DNA from: Epiperipatus broadwayi
Lineage: Eukaryota; Onychophora; Udeonychophora; Euonychophora; Peripatidae
Reading direction: 5' to 3'
Assembly (NCBI GenBank): GCA_028023455.1
Contig: JAQFVV010012435.1
Coordinates: forward strand, 1,550,001 to 1,614,000
DNA length: 64,000 bases
Shown here: in pieces, positions 22,226-34,471 of the stretch
Layout of the letters: each line of letters begins with the position of its first letter
Numbering within the stretch: position 1 is the stretch's first letter
The notes under the pieces: model-generated
Told to the model about the DNA's origin: nothing
The model's database searches: none
What the model saw: only the letters and a program-made list of their open reading frames with translations
Translations under genes and position numbers: made by a program

Positions 22226-23465
22226 TCTGTCTATGATGTATATTAGCCTTAAGAATCATTATAAAGAGTTTTTAATTTAAAATAAATATTTTTTAAACAA
22301 TACTAACATTTGTCAACTGAAATATTTCATTATTTTGATAGTATAACTTAAATAGAGGAATTATTTAGAAACTATTTGCCTCCTTAGTCAGCTATAAACT
22401 TAATAGAAATTTAAAATGTGCTAAGCTATTAAATTCTTTGCTTGGAATTTTTATAGGCATCTAATTTTCACAGATACTCTGTAGCAGTACGCTGTTTAGT
22501 ATTATAGTGATGTATTCAGAGCTAAAAGTTTCTGGCTCAAATTTTAAACTTATCATTTTGGATGCTCAAAAATCATATGACTTCTCAAGAGTCACACTCT
22601 GGACATCTAAAAACAGCCTATGGCAGATGTTTCGTATCTTTATAAATATGTTTTCATCGTCAGTACGCATCAGTCTGTTAACCAGCTCCTTCACATCTGC
22701 TGTTTTCCATTACGACTTATTTTGTCAAGATTTGATTGTTTTTATTTTGTTGTTGGCCAAATGTTTAGAATATACTCGAAGTATTGAAATAAAAAAATGG
22801 GTTACTGCTTGGGAGTTCGTAAGAAGTTTTAGCACCTGGAATGGTAGCTGGGCAACACCCATGGACCTTGAGCTTCAGAATTTGCATGAAATCTTGGAGT
22901 TGAATAAGGTCAAGGCATCAAAATGATAGAGCTGAGTCCAAGTTCCACGGACCTTAAAGTTCAGAGTCTGCCACTACTAACCACACAGTGGGAAAAAAAT
23001 CATTTTGGGCTTAATAATGCATCTGTTTGTGAATTGGGAAAAAATAAAACTCCTAATTTCCTAGGACTGATGTGCTTTTGTCTACTTTTAGTATGTAAGA
23101 TCATAGTAATACATATATGATATGATCATTTCTAATAAAATTAGTAAGCATTGAGAATTGTTATTTTGCTATCAGTGATAAGTTAACGCTGTGTTCTATA
23201 AATTGATTTGGCTATTTGTAGGTGCATATGTTTGTATCTGTGTATAAACTTCTGCATTAAGATACATACATGCATTTTTTTTATGGTGAATGCAATAAAA
23301 ATATATATGATAGAAAAGCAATGTGTTTTGTATTGTGAAAGAAAAAAGGAAATGCAGACATGCAGTAATTATGATTACATTTAATGTTTATACTCGGTTC
23401 ACAGTATTTTATATCTATAGATATTCTCAGTGTTTGTCTGAAGATATGTGATAATGGCGTTTTAG
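22226..23465. other. Unassigned region with a slightly less AT-rich core
   Basis: 22500-23000 is a little richer in GC than its surroundings and holds a 139-codon plus-strand frame (22507-22926). I find no domain, and the same stretch read on the minus strand shows a CTGACGATG...GATACGAAAC motif at 22626-22662. That motif resembles 3' ends of other retroelements. I therefore suspect a repeat relic and not a gene, but I cannot name it. Confidence 0.35.
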
Positions 23466-23478
23466 TATTAATTATGTG

Positions 23479-23926
23479 TTGGACTATTTCCATCATTTAA
23501 TATTGAATATCTTTAGAAAAATTTTAAACTTTCCTAATACATTCAACTGTTTGTAATCATACACAAATTAGTATAAAACACAATGTTTCAAGTGATATTC
23601 TCTTCTTTGATTGTTTCTGGTCTGACCAATGATATTACTAGTACGTGAATCGAACCTGGAAAATAGTTCAGTTGGTTAGAGTATTATCTTAAATTTAATA
23701 TTAATGAATCCTAAAGGTCCAGATTCAATTCCCTTGCTAGTACTGTCATTGATTAGGCCAGCAACATTTGAAGAAGAGAGGAGAATAATACTGCCTGAAA
23801 CATCATGTTATATATTAATCTGTGTACTATTATTAACAACTGAATGTATTTGGAAAGTTTAAATAAAGTTTAATTTTTTTTATAAAGACATTCAATATTT
23901 AATATTAGTTGATGGAAATAGTCCAA
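23479..23926. mobile_element. tRNA-core foldback element (family 3)
   Basis: The 448-bp element runs from TTGGACTATTTCCATCA to the inverse TGATGGAAATAGTCCAA-like end. The arms, about 180 bp each, are inverted copies. The right arm contains a tRNA-like unit with A-box-like TAGTTCAGTTGGTTAGAG and B-box-like GGTCCAGATTCAATTCCC. The left arm keeps only the B-box half in inverse orientation (near 23640). It therefore reads as two head-to-head SINE-like copies, one truncated. Surrounding tattaattat and ataattaata may extend the inverted repeat. Confidence 0.78.
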
Positions 23927-23940
23927 CTTATAATTAATAT

Positions 23941-24870
23941 AGATATGTTCAGTTCTAAAAATATATGTTTTTAATTTACTCAATTGGTGCAACCATTGAT
24001 TTTTTTTTACACTGTCGCAAACAACTTAATTTTGTTTTATAACTATTAAGTTATTTGTATAATTTTTTTTTCTTTTTTAAATAAAACTGTAATTTGGTAG
24101 AATGTATCGTGACATTATTATTAAAAATACTTGATTTTGTGAATAACAAAATATAATTAGAAATTTAATAATTATAATCATTTTTAGAAACTAAAAATAA
24201 CAAACATCTATAGAAAAAAGTTCGTACAAATTATGTTAAATTTTAAGCTCAATTTTAAAGATGGCAGCCGAAAGAAAGGTAGAAAAGATTTAATTATTCC
24301 ACTGCCATTTAATGCGTTGTATTGAATTGCGAACTCAAAAGCTAATAATTTCGGGATTGAATCTCAGCGCAAAGTAAAAAAAAAATTCCTCAATTAAAAG
24401 AAAGTGACCAAATATCACATATTCTAAACAATTAATTATGCACTTATTATTAGATTTAATAATTTTAACACGTGCTTAGAATTACATTAATGTATAATTG
24501 GTTTCTTTTGCTTGCTTTTTGTTTTTAGCTGTTTCTTTGATAGTCTATTTTAAATATATTTTTATTAGACAAATTTTCGAAAATAAAAAATAAAAGCAAT
24601 TTTAGTCTTTTTTTACTATATTGGTTTACAACATTTGTAACACACTTTTGCATATTTTTTGTTGTTGTGTCTTAAACCTTTTTTTAAATATATAATTTAC
24701 AATATTTGATTTTAAAAGGGTGATTATATATATTATTAAATAGTATTCTAGAAGTTAAAAAAAAGTATTTACTTGATTATATCAAGTACTGTCTAAAAAA
24801 AAAATAGTTTCATTTGAAAAATGGTATGTTATAGTTCCTAATAGTAGGTTAATACTTCCAAAAGGAAGAT
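23941..24870. other. No gene seen
   Basis: AT-rich DNA without supported features. Confidence 0.5.
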
Positions 24871-24879
24871 TTACCCAGA

Positions 24880-25400
24880 GCCAATCAGAGAGGGGCAGGA
24901 GGGGCCAGGCCTCACAATATTAGGGACCTCAACTTGGCAACTCAGTATGTTAAACAAAAAATATAGAAGGCAAAGCTATGTCATGGCTTGTAGAATGGCC
25001 TTAATTTTACAGTTAAACCTCCCCCCCCCAAAAAAAAAATATTTGAAATAAACTTTTGAAGCAAGCATACCATGAGTTGAAAAAGTAAGCCAGTTTAGGG
25101 ATGAGGTGACAATTTGATGACTTTGCGATGAAAGTGACTGCAGCACTTTTGTCACTTCTGTGCTAGCAGTGTTTTACAATACTAACAGTGCTAGAGTGAA
25201 TCTATTCTATACAAGTGCTATCTGGACCTGATCTGCTTGCTTGTTTCTGTGACTCATAACTAATTTCTCCTGGAGTCCTGTTTTCAGCCCTGTAAGTAAA
25301 AACTCGTTTCTTCTCTCCATATTTTTATTTTAAATTTCGAAGGTCTCTAAAATATTGGTTGCCCTGGGCCTCACATTTTCTCTAAAAGGATCTGGATTTA
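24880..25400. mobile_element. Possible short DNA-transposon-like repeat
   Basis: A block distinctly richer in GC than its surroundings has partly inverted ends: GGCCAGGCCTCACAATATTAG near 24904 against a counterpart of the form CAATATTTTAGAGACC when the stretch near 25340-25375 is reverse-complemented. Both ends also share an aaaagga...gatttac motif in direct orientation. I could not find a target duplication, so the class is open. Confidence 0.35.
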
Positions 25401-26709
25401 CTAGCACATCATTTTTTAAGCAGATATTAGAGATTCCTTGTATTAACTAAGACACCACCTATGTTTAAAAGCTATAACTATAGAAATAATACTAATCACA
25501 TGCAAAGCAGGGTTGAGGAAAAATATTATATTTCAGAGATTATTGAAGAAGGTGAAAGAAGTAATGAAATGGATTCATATTTTATAAATATGTGCTTTTA
25601 TATTTTTATCTCATGCTCAGTTGTAGTAATTGTAATATAGGGAATTCTAACATTCAAGTCTTAATTCTCATGCTAGAATTTTTGATCTTTCTACGAGTCA
25701 TTTCTTTTATCACTTATTGAATTGTTATTCATGTTATATAGTTTGGGTTTCTTGTTTTAAAACTTATCATATGCACTCTTGTTTCTTTTGTTTTTTTAAT
25801 TATATATATTTCTAGTTTTTTCTAATGTCTTCATTTCTTATTTTATCTTTTCTGTTTAATCCAATTAGGAACTCAGCTAATCTGATTTTTTAAAAATTTT
25901 CTGATAGTCCAGATTTTTTCTTCATATAGGGCACTGACTTTCAATGGTGGATTTTTACACAGGTATAGCAGGTTTATGTTTTAATACTGCATTCTTGGGA
26001 ACTCCAAACCAACATAAAAGTAATTTCTTATCTTAAAATCATGTAATAGTAATTTAAGAGAATTAAAACATTAGCTTTGAAAAAAAAAAATTGGCATGGG
26101 ACAGCTTTTGCTTTTTATTTTTGAAAAATATATGTAAACTTGAATTATTTTTTGACAATAAGACTTATTTTATGTACTTAAATAATATTCCACATTTAAA
26201 AGAAGTCTACAAAGAGTGTTTTAGTAAAAGTATAAAATTACTTTAAATATTATATATTGTATTTGTTAGTTTGTGATGTGTGATTTTATTATTAGCGGAG
26301 CTAAAATTTGTGCCTTGTCTTCTATATTAAAAACATTATTTTGCCATTTATTGCTTTTGGTCTCTTTGTAAATGTCTTATATGTCTTGGGTTTCTCAAAT
26401 GCATAATATGCCACTGTTGAATGAAAAATAATTTTTATATTTTGACTTACAAAAATTCATTTTTTAAATGCAAAATTTCAACTTTATATAAATTATTTAA
26501 AATGAAAACTTTGATAATTGGAAATGTTTAAAAGACCTTGGGTTCAGTTGTACATTTAAGGTTGCGATTTAAGTGTGTTAGTTAGTTGTAGAAATTTTCA
26601 TAAAAGTATTATTTAAATTTGGAATTTTTTGAATTAGTTGTTTAACTAATGAAGGAATTTAATTATAGGAAAAATCCATTTTTAAAATTACAGATACAAT
26701 TACAAGATT
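25401..26709. other. No gene seen
   Basis: AT-rich DNA, nothing supported. Confidence 0.5.
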
Positions 26710-26916
26710 AAAAATATAACCTGGACCAACTGATGAGTGCTGGTTCAGCACAAAATACGTGTATTGGTGATTATTTATCTTTTCTACATGTATGTGGTCA
26801 TGTGTATCAGTAGTATGAGATAGTGTGGAGAGTTGAAGGTTGCTTGAAAGTCTGAGTTCAAATCCCCTATATTTTCAATTGATTTCCAAATATAAGAATG
26901 CCTGTATTTCAAATCT
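26710..26916 (+). mobile_element. Family 1 ribozyme/tRNA-like repeat, single copy
   Basis: One unpaired copy: hammerhead-like motif (26725-26768), spacer with catgtatgtggtcatg, and a tRNA-like region ending in GAGTTCAAATCCCC (near 26850-26863). It ends with an AT-rich tail up to cctgtatttcaaat. The tail is shared with the outer end of the copy at 53587, which fixes the element boundary near 26916. It shows the monomer from which the foldback copies are built. Confidence 0.72.
26725..26768 (+). ncRNA. Hammerhead-like motif, family 1, single copy
   Basis: Stem I ACCAA (26725-26729) pairs with TTGGT (26764-26768). Core CTGATGA follows ACCAA, and stem II is GTGCTG/CAGCAC. The next residues are AAA where GAA is required, so this copy carries a G-to-A change at a catalytic residue and is likely inactive. 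Bases before ACCAA and after TTGGT resemble copies whose stem I extends further. Confidence 0.55.
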
Positions 26917-27285
26917 TACAAGATTAAAGTAACACAAACATATCAAACACTGAATACCATTATCCTGAAACCTTTGGTGTGATTAGAATATTTTATGTAT
27001 TTGAACAAAATCATTCAAATAATTATAATAATAAAAAAGGTGAATAAATATTTTTGGACTTGTTATTTAAAGAAAAATTTAAAGTTGATTGATGAAATGT
27101 AATATCATTTATTAATGCATTTCACTAAACGTTATTTATTACTAAATATTGCTTTAAAAAGATTAAAGAAATAAATAGCTGTAACAAAATTAAATATAGT
27201 TTATTAATACATATTGTTTAAAGAAACTTAATTAAATGAAAACTCATAAATTCATGATTTAAACTTACAATTTTCTTGGTTAATT

Positions 27286-27548
27286 AAATTAAATAGAAAG
27301 GATTTTATTTTTTTTACATATATACTTTACTGATTTTATAATAAATCAACAATGTCATTTGAGTACAGAGGAAAACCTCAAACCCAAACACAAGATAGAG
27401 ACTTTATAAAGATAAGAGCAGCCTCTTATCTTTAATCTCTATCTTGTGTTTGTGTTTGAGAATCTGTACTCAATATAACACTGTTAAATTATTATAAAAT
27501 CAGTAAAGTGTATATGTTAAAAAGATGAAATCCTTTCTCTTTAATTTT
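27286..27548. repeat. Long hairpin MITE with arms of about 130 bp
   Basis: Sequence from aaattaaatagaaaggattt folds back on its inverse ending aatcctttctctttaattt. The loop is about 4 bases (27419-27422). Arms are paired over most of about 130 bp with few mismatches. It has no coding content and no relation to the other foldbacks here. Transcription would yield a long double-stranded hairpin, the shape processed into small RNAs in many animals, but I have no evidence of expression. Confidence 0.82.
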
Positions 27549-28430
27549 ATATGATCTATGCACTTAATAAATAAATTTGAACGTTATTTTCTTGGTTAGG
27601 AAACATTTTAGTTTTTGGCTAACCATGATTGATTTTTTGGCAACATTCTGAAAATAAATGTTTAGTTTAGAATTGCAATATTTTGCTTTTTTATTTATAG
27701 ATAACCCAATTTGACTTCTCAACCATTCAAATGTTTTTATAAATTATCTAAGTTTTAGACTATGCATATTTGCTATATCATGATATTAATGAACATAAAA
27801 TTGATTGGCTGTTGGATAATTTATTATCATTATTTTTTGCTGTCTTTTTTTTTTTTTTAACAATAGAATTGCAACATTTTTGCTACATATTTTGAACACA
27901 ACCATTAATCAATTATGCATTTATAGGTAGTTTGCATAATATGTGGTAATCATGCTTTTTTTTTTTAAACAATTCAACTTTTTCATAAGCGAGTATATTT
28001 TGGAAATTGTAAGTTTTGCTTAGTTATAGTGAGTAACCTAAAAATATTTAAAGATTAGAAATTTTTGAATTCACGGGTTTTGGAATAATGATATTTTATC
28101 TTTAATTAATGTAATTTTGTTATTTTTAAGAAAATAAAAAAAAATTATTGTTGTTTATTACTTATATTTATGTTGTAGGAATGTAAATAAATTCATACAT
28201 GCAGAAAAATGAATGGAGAAATATAAAAGTTATTTATGAGATCTAGAAGTCAGTATTGTGAAATAAATGAAAATGTTAACAAGTTTCTCATCTAATTCAA
28301 GAATAATTAAAGGTAAACTGAGGCAAAGATGTGTAGGTGAAGTTAAAACTTCAAAGTTAACAAAATCATAATAATGCAATGGCTACAATATGATATAATA
28401 ACATTTAGGCCACAAGAGGTCTCTCATAGT
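27549..28430. other. No gene seen
   Basis: AT-rich DNA, nothing supported. Confidence 0.5.
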
Positions 28431-28434
28431 CTGT

Positions 28435-29215
28435 AGAAGAGTATAAAAGAATAGTCAAAATAGTATTTAATTGGGTTATGAGTAAAGGGCAGGTAACAAG
28501 ATGGGTGAGAAAGGTAATGCAGTATGCAAAAGATTTGGATAAAGAATTTATATCAGTATATTTGTACAAAAGATGGGATGATTGTGTTAAGAGGATTATT
28601 GAGTGTTATAGAAGTAAGGAATGGGATAAAAGAATAGATTTATCAATAAAGAATAGGGAGTTTGAGAGATGGAGAAATAGTATGGAGAGTAAAAAGAGTT
28701 TAAATATATATAGAAATAAACAGAATATTAGGTGTGAGTTAATATATGATAATAGTAAGGAAATTAGTTTATTATTTAAGGCTAGAATGGGATCTTTAGC
28801 TACAAAAGAATATACATGTAAATGGAAAAATATGGGTGATTTATTTTGAAAATTATGTAAGGAAGGAATAAAAAATATTAGGCATTTGTTAATTGAATGT
28901 AAATGCTTGAAAACAGAAAGGGTACATATAATGAAGTTATGGAAGAATAAATATGAAAAAAGTGATTAAACAGAAAGTGGATTATTGGTTTTTATGCTGG
29001 GTTTGGGAAAAGATAAGGGGGATTTAGATATAAAGGGCATAGAGTTGACAAAGATTATGTTGTGGAAATGGGATGGAGCAGAATATGGGAAAACTTAGAG
29101 TGGGGAATGGGAAATTAAGTGCCTAACAGGTTTATCTGGGCATATTTGCTGAGATATTCTTGACTTTGTTTAAGAAGAAGCCACAGTACATCACATCACT
29201 TCATCACATCACATC
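28435..29215 (+). pseudogene. LINE-B ORF2 C-terminal region, decayed copy 3
   Basis: The cleanest LINE-B copy: an open frame of 123 codons (28478-28849) gives WVRKVMQYAKDLDKEF, RWDDCVKRIIEC, KKSLNIYRNKQNIRCELIYD and LLFKARMGSLATKEY. The zinc-knuckle region follows with its first Cys lost to a stop (28848) but KLCKEGIKNIRHLLIEC still readable. It ends in the 3' UTR shared with the insert at 1697 and a catcac microsatellite tail (29178-29215). It is truncated at the 5' side, with no reverse transcriptase motifs. Sequence agreement with copies 1 and 2 shows that the family is real. Confidence 0.78.
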
Positions 29216-32200
29216 ACAATTATCATTTCAATTATGATTTTTTTAAAATTATAAACATTATTTATAATATATTTTAAAGTGTATAAAAAATTATAGCATA
29301 AAATCGCAAAAATGAAGGATTCATTTAATTGCTTTCTAATAATCAATTATTATAAAAAAATAAACATACTTTAGTTGCTTTTAGTTGCAGTACGTTTTAT
29401 AATATCTTAAAAAGTAGGAAAAAAATAGAGATCTCTTGTAAAAGATGGGTAAAAAATTATAGCCATTTAAACTACAAGGGGTATGAAATACTGCTCTATG
29501 TAAAATGGAAATAATAAATTTGAAAACTAATTTGATTTTTGCAAAGTAGAGACATACTTAGGAAGATACTGTTATAGGCACCTGTTCAATTTTAAAAATA
29601 ATAATTTGAAATGAAGATATTTGATAATTGATAACAGTACCACATATCAATTGTAGCTGTTGCAGATTAAGTTACAGATGTTAATAAATTGTTATTATTA
29701 TTATTTTGGTGCTATCAAGTTAATACTGACACTTAATGAGCTTATGATCGACATTTCGCCAGAATAATCTTTCACCTTCTAATTAGCTATTCATGATGAT
29801 AATACATTGTCGTGATGATGATAAGCAATTGTCTTAATGTTAGTTGTCTTTATTTTTTCTGCTTATTATAAAATGTGTACATCATACATAAGCATGTGTA
29901 CATACTTTTTTTTTTGTAAACATATTTTTTATCTTCGAAACGGGGATAAGGACTTGTATTATGACTATGTGACTATCTGAAGGTAAACTTTATTTTTAGG
30001 GTATTGTAAAATTAGTTCTTTTAATTAAATAAAAGTATTGCTTTAGAATTATATTTTACTGATGTTTGTAAATGGAGTCTTCCTTTCCCCAATTTTATTA
30101 CCATGAATTGTAACTTCTCTAATGAATTAAGTTGTTTTATAAAGTTGAGAACTAATCTGATAAAGCGCTTACTTACTTATTTTTCTTGCTGGCCTTGGAT
30201 TTGTCAAAAATTGTTGCCAGCACCATAGTTTAACAGAATCAGCACCTTTTGTTCACTTTTTTTTTTTAAATGTCGTACCCCCCCCTCCAAGAATACAATT
30301 TTTTTTGAAAAAAATTTTTCCCTCTTATTAAATTTAGTCATCATCATTAGCCATCCTTCACCAACAACTCTGATCATTCCATTTTGTATAAAAAAAAAAA
30401 AGAGAAAGGGAAATTAAAAAACAATCCAATTTGCATTTTCACAATATGTATTTTGCATTGAGAGAAAAAAAAGATTGGGGTTAGGGTTGTTGTGAGCTTA
30501 ATTAAAGAATGGAAATGTGGTTGCATAAATATACAATCTCATTCTCACAGGTAGTACACTAAGATGACCAATAGCATGAGCGACTCATAACAGTTGATCT
30601 CTATTATATTCACCTTATTCGGATTCTCTAGTTATATATTCATGAGTCTGTGTGTACAAAAAGAGCGAAATGTTTTGAATTTTTTCTTGAAAGAAAAATA
30701 TTGGCATGTATATGGGTTTATTAAGTAATTTTATTTAGTTGATTTGCTTTTAAAGAACATTCTTTTTTTAGTTTGCGTCAAAAAAAAAACCATTCATTTT
30801 TATATAAAGTCTCATTTTCTCTATTTCTTTTTAAAGCCGTGATCAATATTCACTATTTTACCCTTTGATGATCGTTATTTTAATAATTTTTTTTTCCTTT
30901 AAGTGGTTGGTTGTACTGTAAAAACGAAAATCTCATTTAAAATTAACCTAATTTTGAATAGTTTTTTTTTTTTTGTATTTTTTTAAAAAAAAGTGTCGTA
31001 GCAAAAATTAAAAATGTTATATGTTGATCTAATTTTTTTATTTTGTAACGTTTTCTTGTGTTTTTAAACTTTCAACAATCGGCTCCCGAATTTTGAGGTC
31101 ACGTGACGTTCTTTTAATCAGAATTTGCTACCATTTCTGGGATAAAATCAATCTCGGACTTGTTCATTTTTCAACAGGGAAAAAGCGATGTCGTTTGTAC
31201 TAGAGTTTGAAATAAAACATCTTCAAATATTTCCATTGCCTTATCTTGACGTATTAAGAAATAAAAATTGTTTTAATGTCAGATTTAAAATTTTTTTTGG
31301 CCTCCCAAATATATATATATTCATATTTTTAATAGATTTTATTATGATTTTAAAATTGATTTTTGCTTTAAGACTTGTCTTTCAAAATCGAAAGTAAGCT
31401 CTTTTTTAAATACTTCTTATATACCAAAGCAGTAATATGTTTGAATATTCAAACATTTCTTTGATTATTTTGGTGTTTTTTTTTTTTTTAATATGCGTTA
31501 AAAAAAAAAAAAAAAGGCAACTATAAAGTTTAAACCAAAAAGAAAAACGATTTTCGCTTTAGAATAATTGTTAAGGTGGAAGTTAGAGTTGAGATTCCTG
31601 GATTTGGTCAGCCAGTCGCAAATGCTGCAATCTCACTTGAATTCCCAGGTGACTAACTATCTGACTATTTATATAATAGTGATAGCTTTGAATACTGCTA
31701 AAATTTTGGGATTAAGTGATTTATCTGTGCATTAACCCTACTGCGCACAAGTTGAAAATCCAATCCTGCATCGAATTGTAAGATTTTATTATTATTATTA
31801 TTTGAGAGTTTTTCATGCATGTTAAGGATTTTTCAGGTAACTAGCAATTTTCCAATCAATATTAGATCTTCGATTAGTTATCAACGATTGCTTAGTACAT
31901 AAATGACTGTTCTTAGCCAGAGGTTAAAGTAAGTTACTAAGCAGTTAAGTGAATGTCCATGTGCAAAAAAAAAAAACAAAACAAAACAAAAAAAAACTCA
32001 AATAGAAACTTCAGTACTCGTGATAAGTCATATATCCTATGAGTAGTGAGTGTAAAATGTTTGGAGATAAAAGTATGAAGTCTAAAAGATATAGAAACTG
32101 ATCTGGCATCTGATCTACATAATTATTCGAGCGAATTAGTTTGGTTCAAATTCTTAGGATTTTTTTATTAATTTCATGCCATTTGCCTGAATAGTAACAA

Positions 32201-32270
32201 TTGAGTCAAATATTGCTGCCAAATATTTAAATATGTTAGTTTCTGTCTTGAATATTAATCCTTATTAACC
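29216..32270. other. Three kilobases without a recognisable gene or repeat family
   Basis: AT-rich with A/T homopolymers, a short C run near 30281 and a short hairpin near 31590-31650 (around gagattcctgg). A 69-codon frame at 31188-31397 is unsupported. A string of the form ggcgaaatgtcg, read on the minus strand near 29750, recalls retroelement 3' ends but is too short to call. Confidence 0.5.
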
Positions 32271-32274
32271 AGGG

Positions 32275-32350
32275 CATAATACAGAATCTCATCTAGGGGT
32301 ATTATGACATTATGGCATCTGGTGTTCATTGATTACTCAGGCTTGCAATA
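32275..32350 (+). repeat. Family 2 repeat fragment
   Basis: The string tctggtgttcattgattactcaggcttgcaa matches in pattern the arm of the family 2 elements (tctggcactcattgattactctggttggcac at 7816). Only this short piece remains. Confidence 0.45.
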
Positions 32351-33487
32351 AGTAGATGGTCTTAGAGGAGTGTGAAAAGAACTGCACTTGGAAGATTAAA
32401 AAGAAAACCCCAGTGATTGAGCCATTGATATGGATTTCTTATGCATTATTTATCATGAAAACTATGTTCAACCTGCATCTTAATATCTTTTTTCTTTTAT
32501 AATAACCTGTAATTTTTTTTTACTGAAATAATTTTCCTCCCAATATCAATATGGTAATTTATATTTTTGAAATTTTTATTCTTCTCTGTAGCTTTTATTG
32601 CCATCTCACAACATTTTTTTCTATTGGCATTTCTGTTGAGGTCTAAATATACAATTCTTTTCGATAGATCATTTGTAATTGGTAATGTATTCCTTCTGCT
32701 CTAAATACATTTCCTTGTCTTAATTTTTAAGTCTCTGCTGTTTTTTTTTTTTTGATATTTGTATGTTTTGTCAAGTATGTGATATCATCTTATTAATGGG
32801 AAAATCTGTGCTATCTTTGCATTCTGTAAACATTTTAAAATGATTTGTAAGATAGGATTTGTAAATTCATAGAAGTAGTATTATAGGTTACAATATCAAT
32901 TGTTATTGCTGTTATTCTTAGTAGTTTTTTTTATGTGAAAGTTTTTCCACTTGGTACTCCGCATTGAGCAAATACTTTTCATTTTTTGATATTAACTACA
33001 TTTCATGATGTGTGGATTATTACACCCCCTTTGCCACAGCATAATTTCCATGATATTTATAAATATTTAGTCAATAAGTGGAAGTTGTAATTTTAGTAAA
33101 ATAAATTAACATGGACATTTGATTTTTTTTAAATTTTACTAGCCGTATTAGAGCAATTGTAATAAACCAATATTCAATTAGACCTCACTATTTGAATAAA
33201 GTTTGATATAATCAAGTATATACATTAATTATTTTTACTGCTAGAATAATATTTAATATATAATAATTTTTCAATTAAATCATAATTTAAATTATATCTT
33301 AGGCTTTCTTCTAATTTTGAAATTTTGTAATTCAATATAAAAGACGTATAAAAGGATGGGACCTTTACTTTAAATTAATTGATAAAATATTGTTAAAAGT
33401 GTTTTAAAAATATTTATTTCATTTTGCTTTTGTTTTGAAAGATATATGTCATATAACTCTGAGTTCAGACACAACTTTACAAAAGGA

Positions 33488-33613
33488 AAACTTTTATTCT
33501 ATTCCAGTGCTGGCACATATTATAAGCTTGAGTAATCAGTAAAAATTGGTCTTTAGCAACCATTGGTTACTCAAGCTTATGATAGATAACATCTCTGAAG
33601 TAGAATAAATGGA
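33488..33613. repeat. Short hairpin related to family 2
   Basis: The stem ataagcttgagtaatca near 33521 pairs with ggttactcaagcttat near 33564, and flanking ttattctattcc with its inverse near 33600. Spacing of the agtaatca motif from the tip resembles the arms of family 2, so this is probably a deleted foldback. Confidence 0.55.
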
Positions 33614-34469
33614 ATTTTATCCTGTAGGATATAAATATCCTAAAGTACATTTTAAAAAAAATATATACTAATAAATTACATCTGAAGATTCACATAAAAG
33701 TGTTCAAAAATAGCATGCAAGTGGAATGATTCGTAGTATATATTTCTAAGTAGACAGATTAATATATATATATTATTAATTATTGATGAGTTTCTGTTTT
33801 GAATCTTTTAAACACATTTATAACTATCTGGAAATATTTATTTTTTAATTAGTCAAAATATAATTCAGTTCTAACTTGCCTTTATTTGTACTTTTTAAAA
33901 AAAATATTGAATCATAAATATAATGTCTTTTCCTCTTTCTGCAAATCAGTGTTTTCTCTTATTTCTATTTCTGTATCCAAAATTCACATTGCATTTTCAT
34001 CTTTCAGATATTTTTCAGTTGTTGCTTTAAAATCTACCATGACAATTTTTAAATATTGTTTGATTCATTCAAAAACATTTTGGATATATATGTTAAAGCT
34101 CTGTATTTTGTCACCACAATGAGAAACATATTTCTGATATACACTTGAAATGTCTGATCTAAAAAAAATAGTTTAATTATAGTTTTAGTTTCATGGATTG
34201 AAGCTCAAACTGTTATTTTGATACTCAAACATTAATAATCTTTTGAATAATAGAATTTTTTAAAATTAATATACATTTGGAAAATTTCAGTATTTTGAAT
34301 CAATTAAGTTTCTATTATTTGTCTGACATATCATTAATTTTATAATATAATATATTTATTCTTTATAAAAAATCCTTTTATATGTCTATTCAAATTAATA
34401 GCATTTTTTTCTATTTTTATTTTACTTCTCAAAGACAGATAATGTTATAGAATAGTTTTTTATTTCCAA
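33614..34469. other. No gene seen
   Basis: AT-rich DNA. A 78-codon frame (33886-34122) is low complexity. Confidence 0.5.
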
Positions 34470-34471
34470 TA

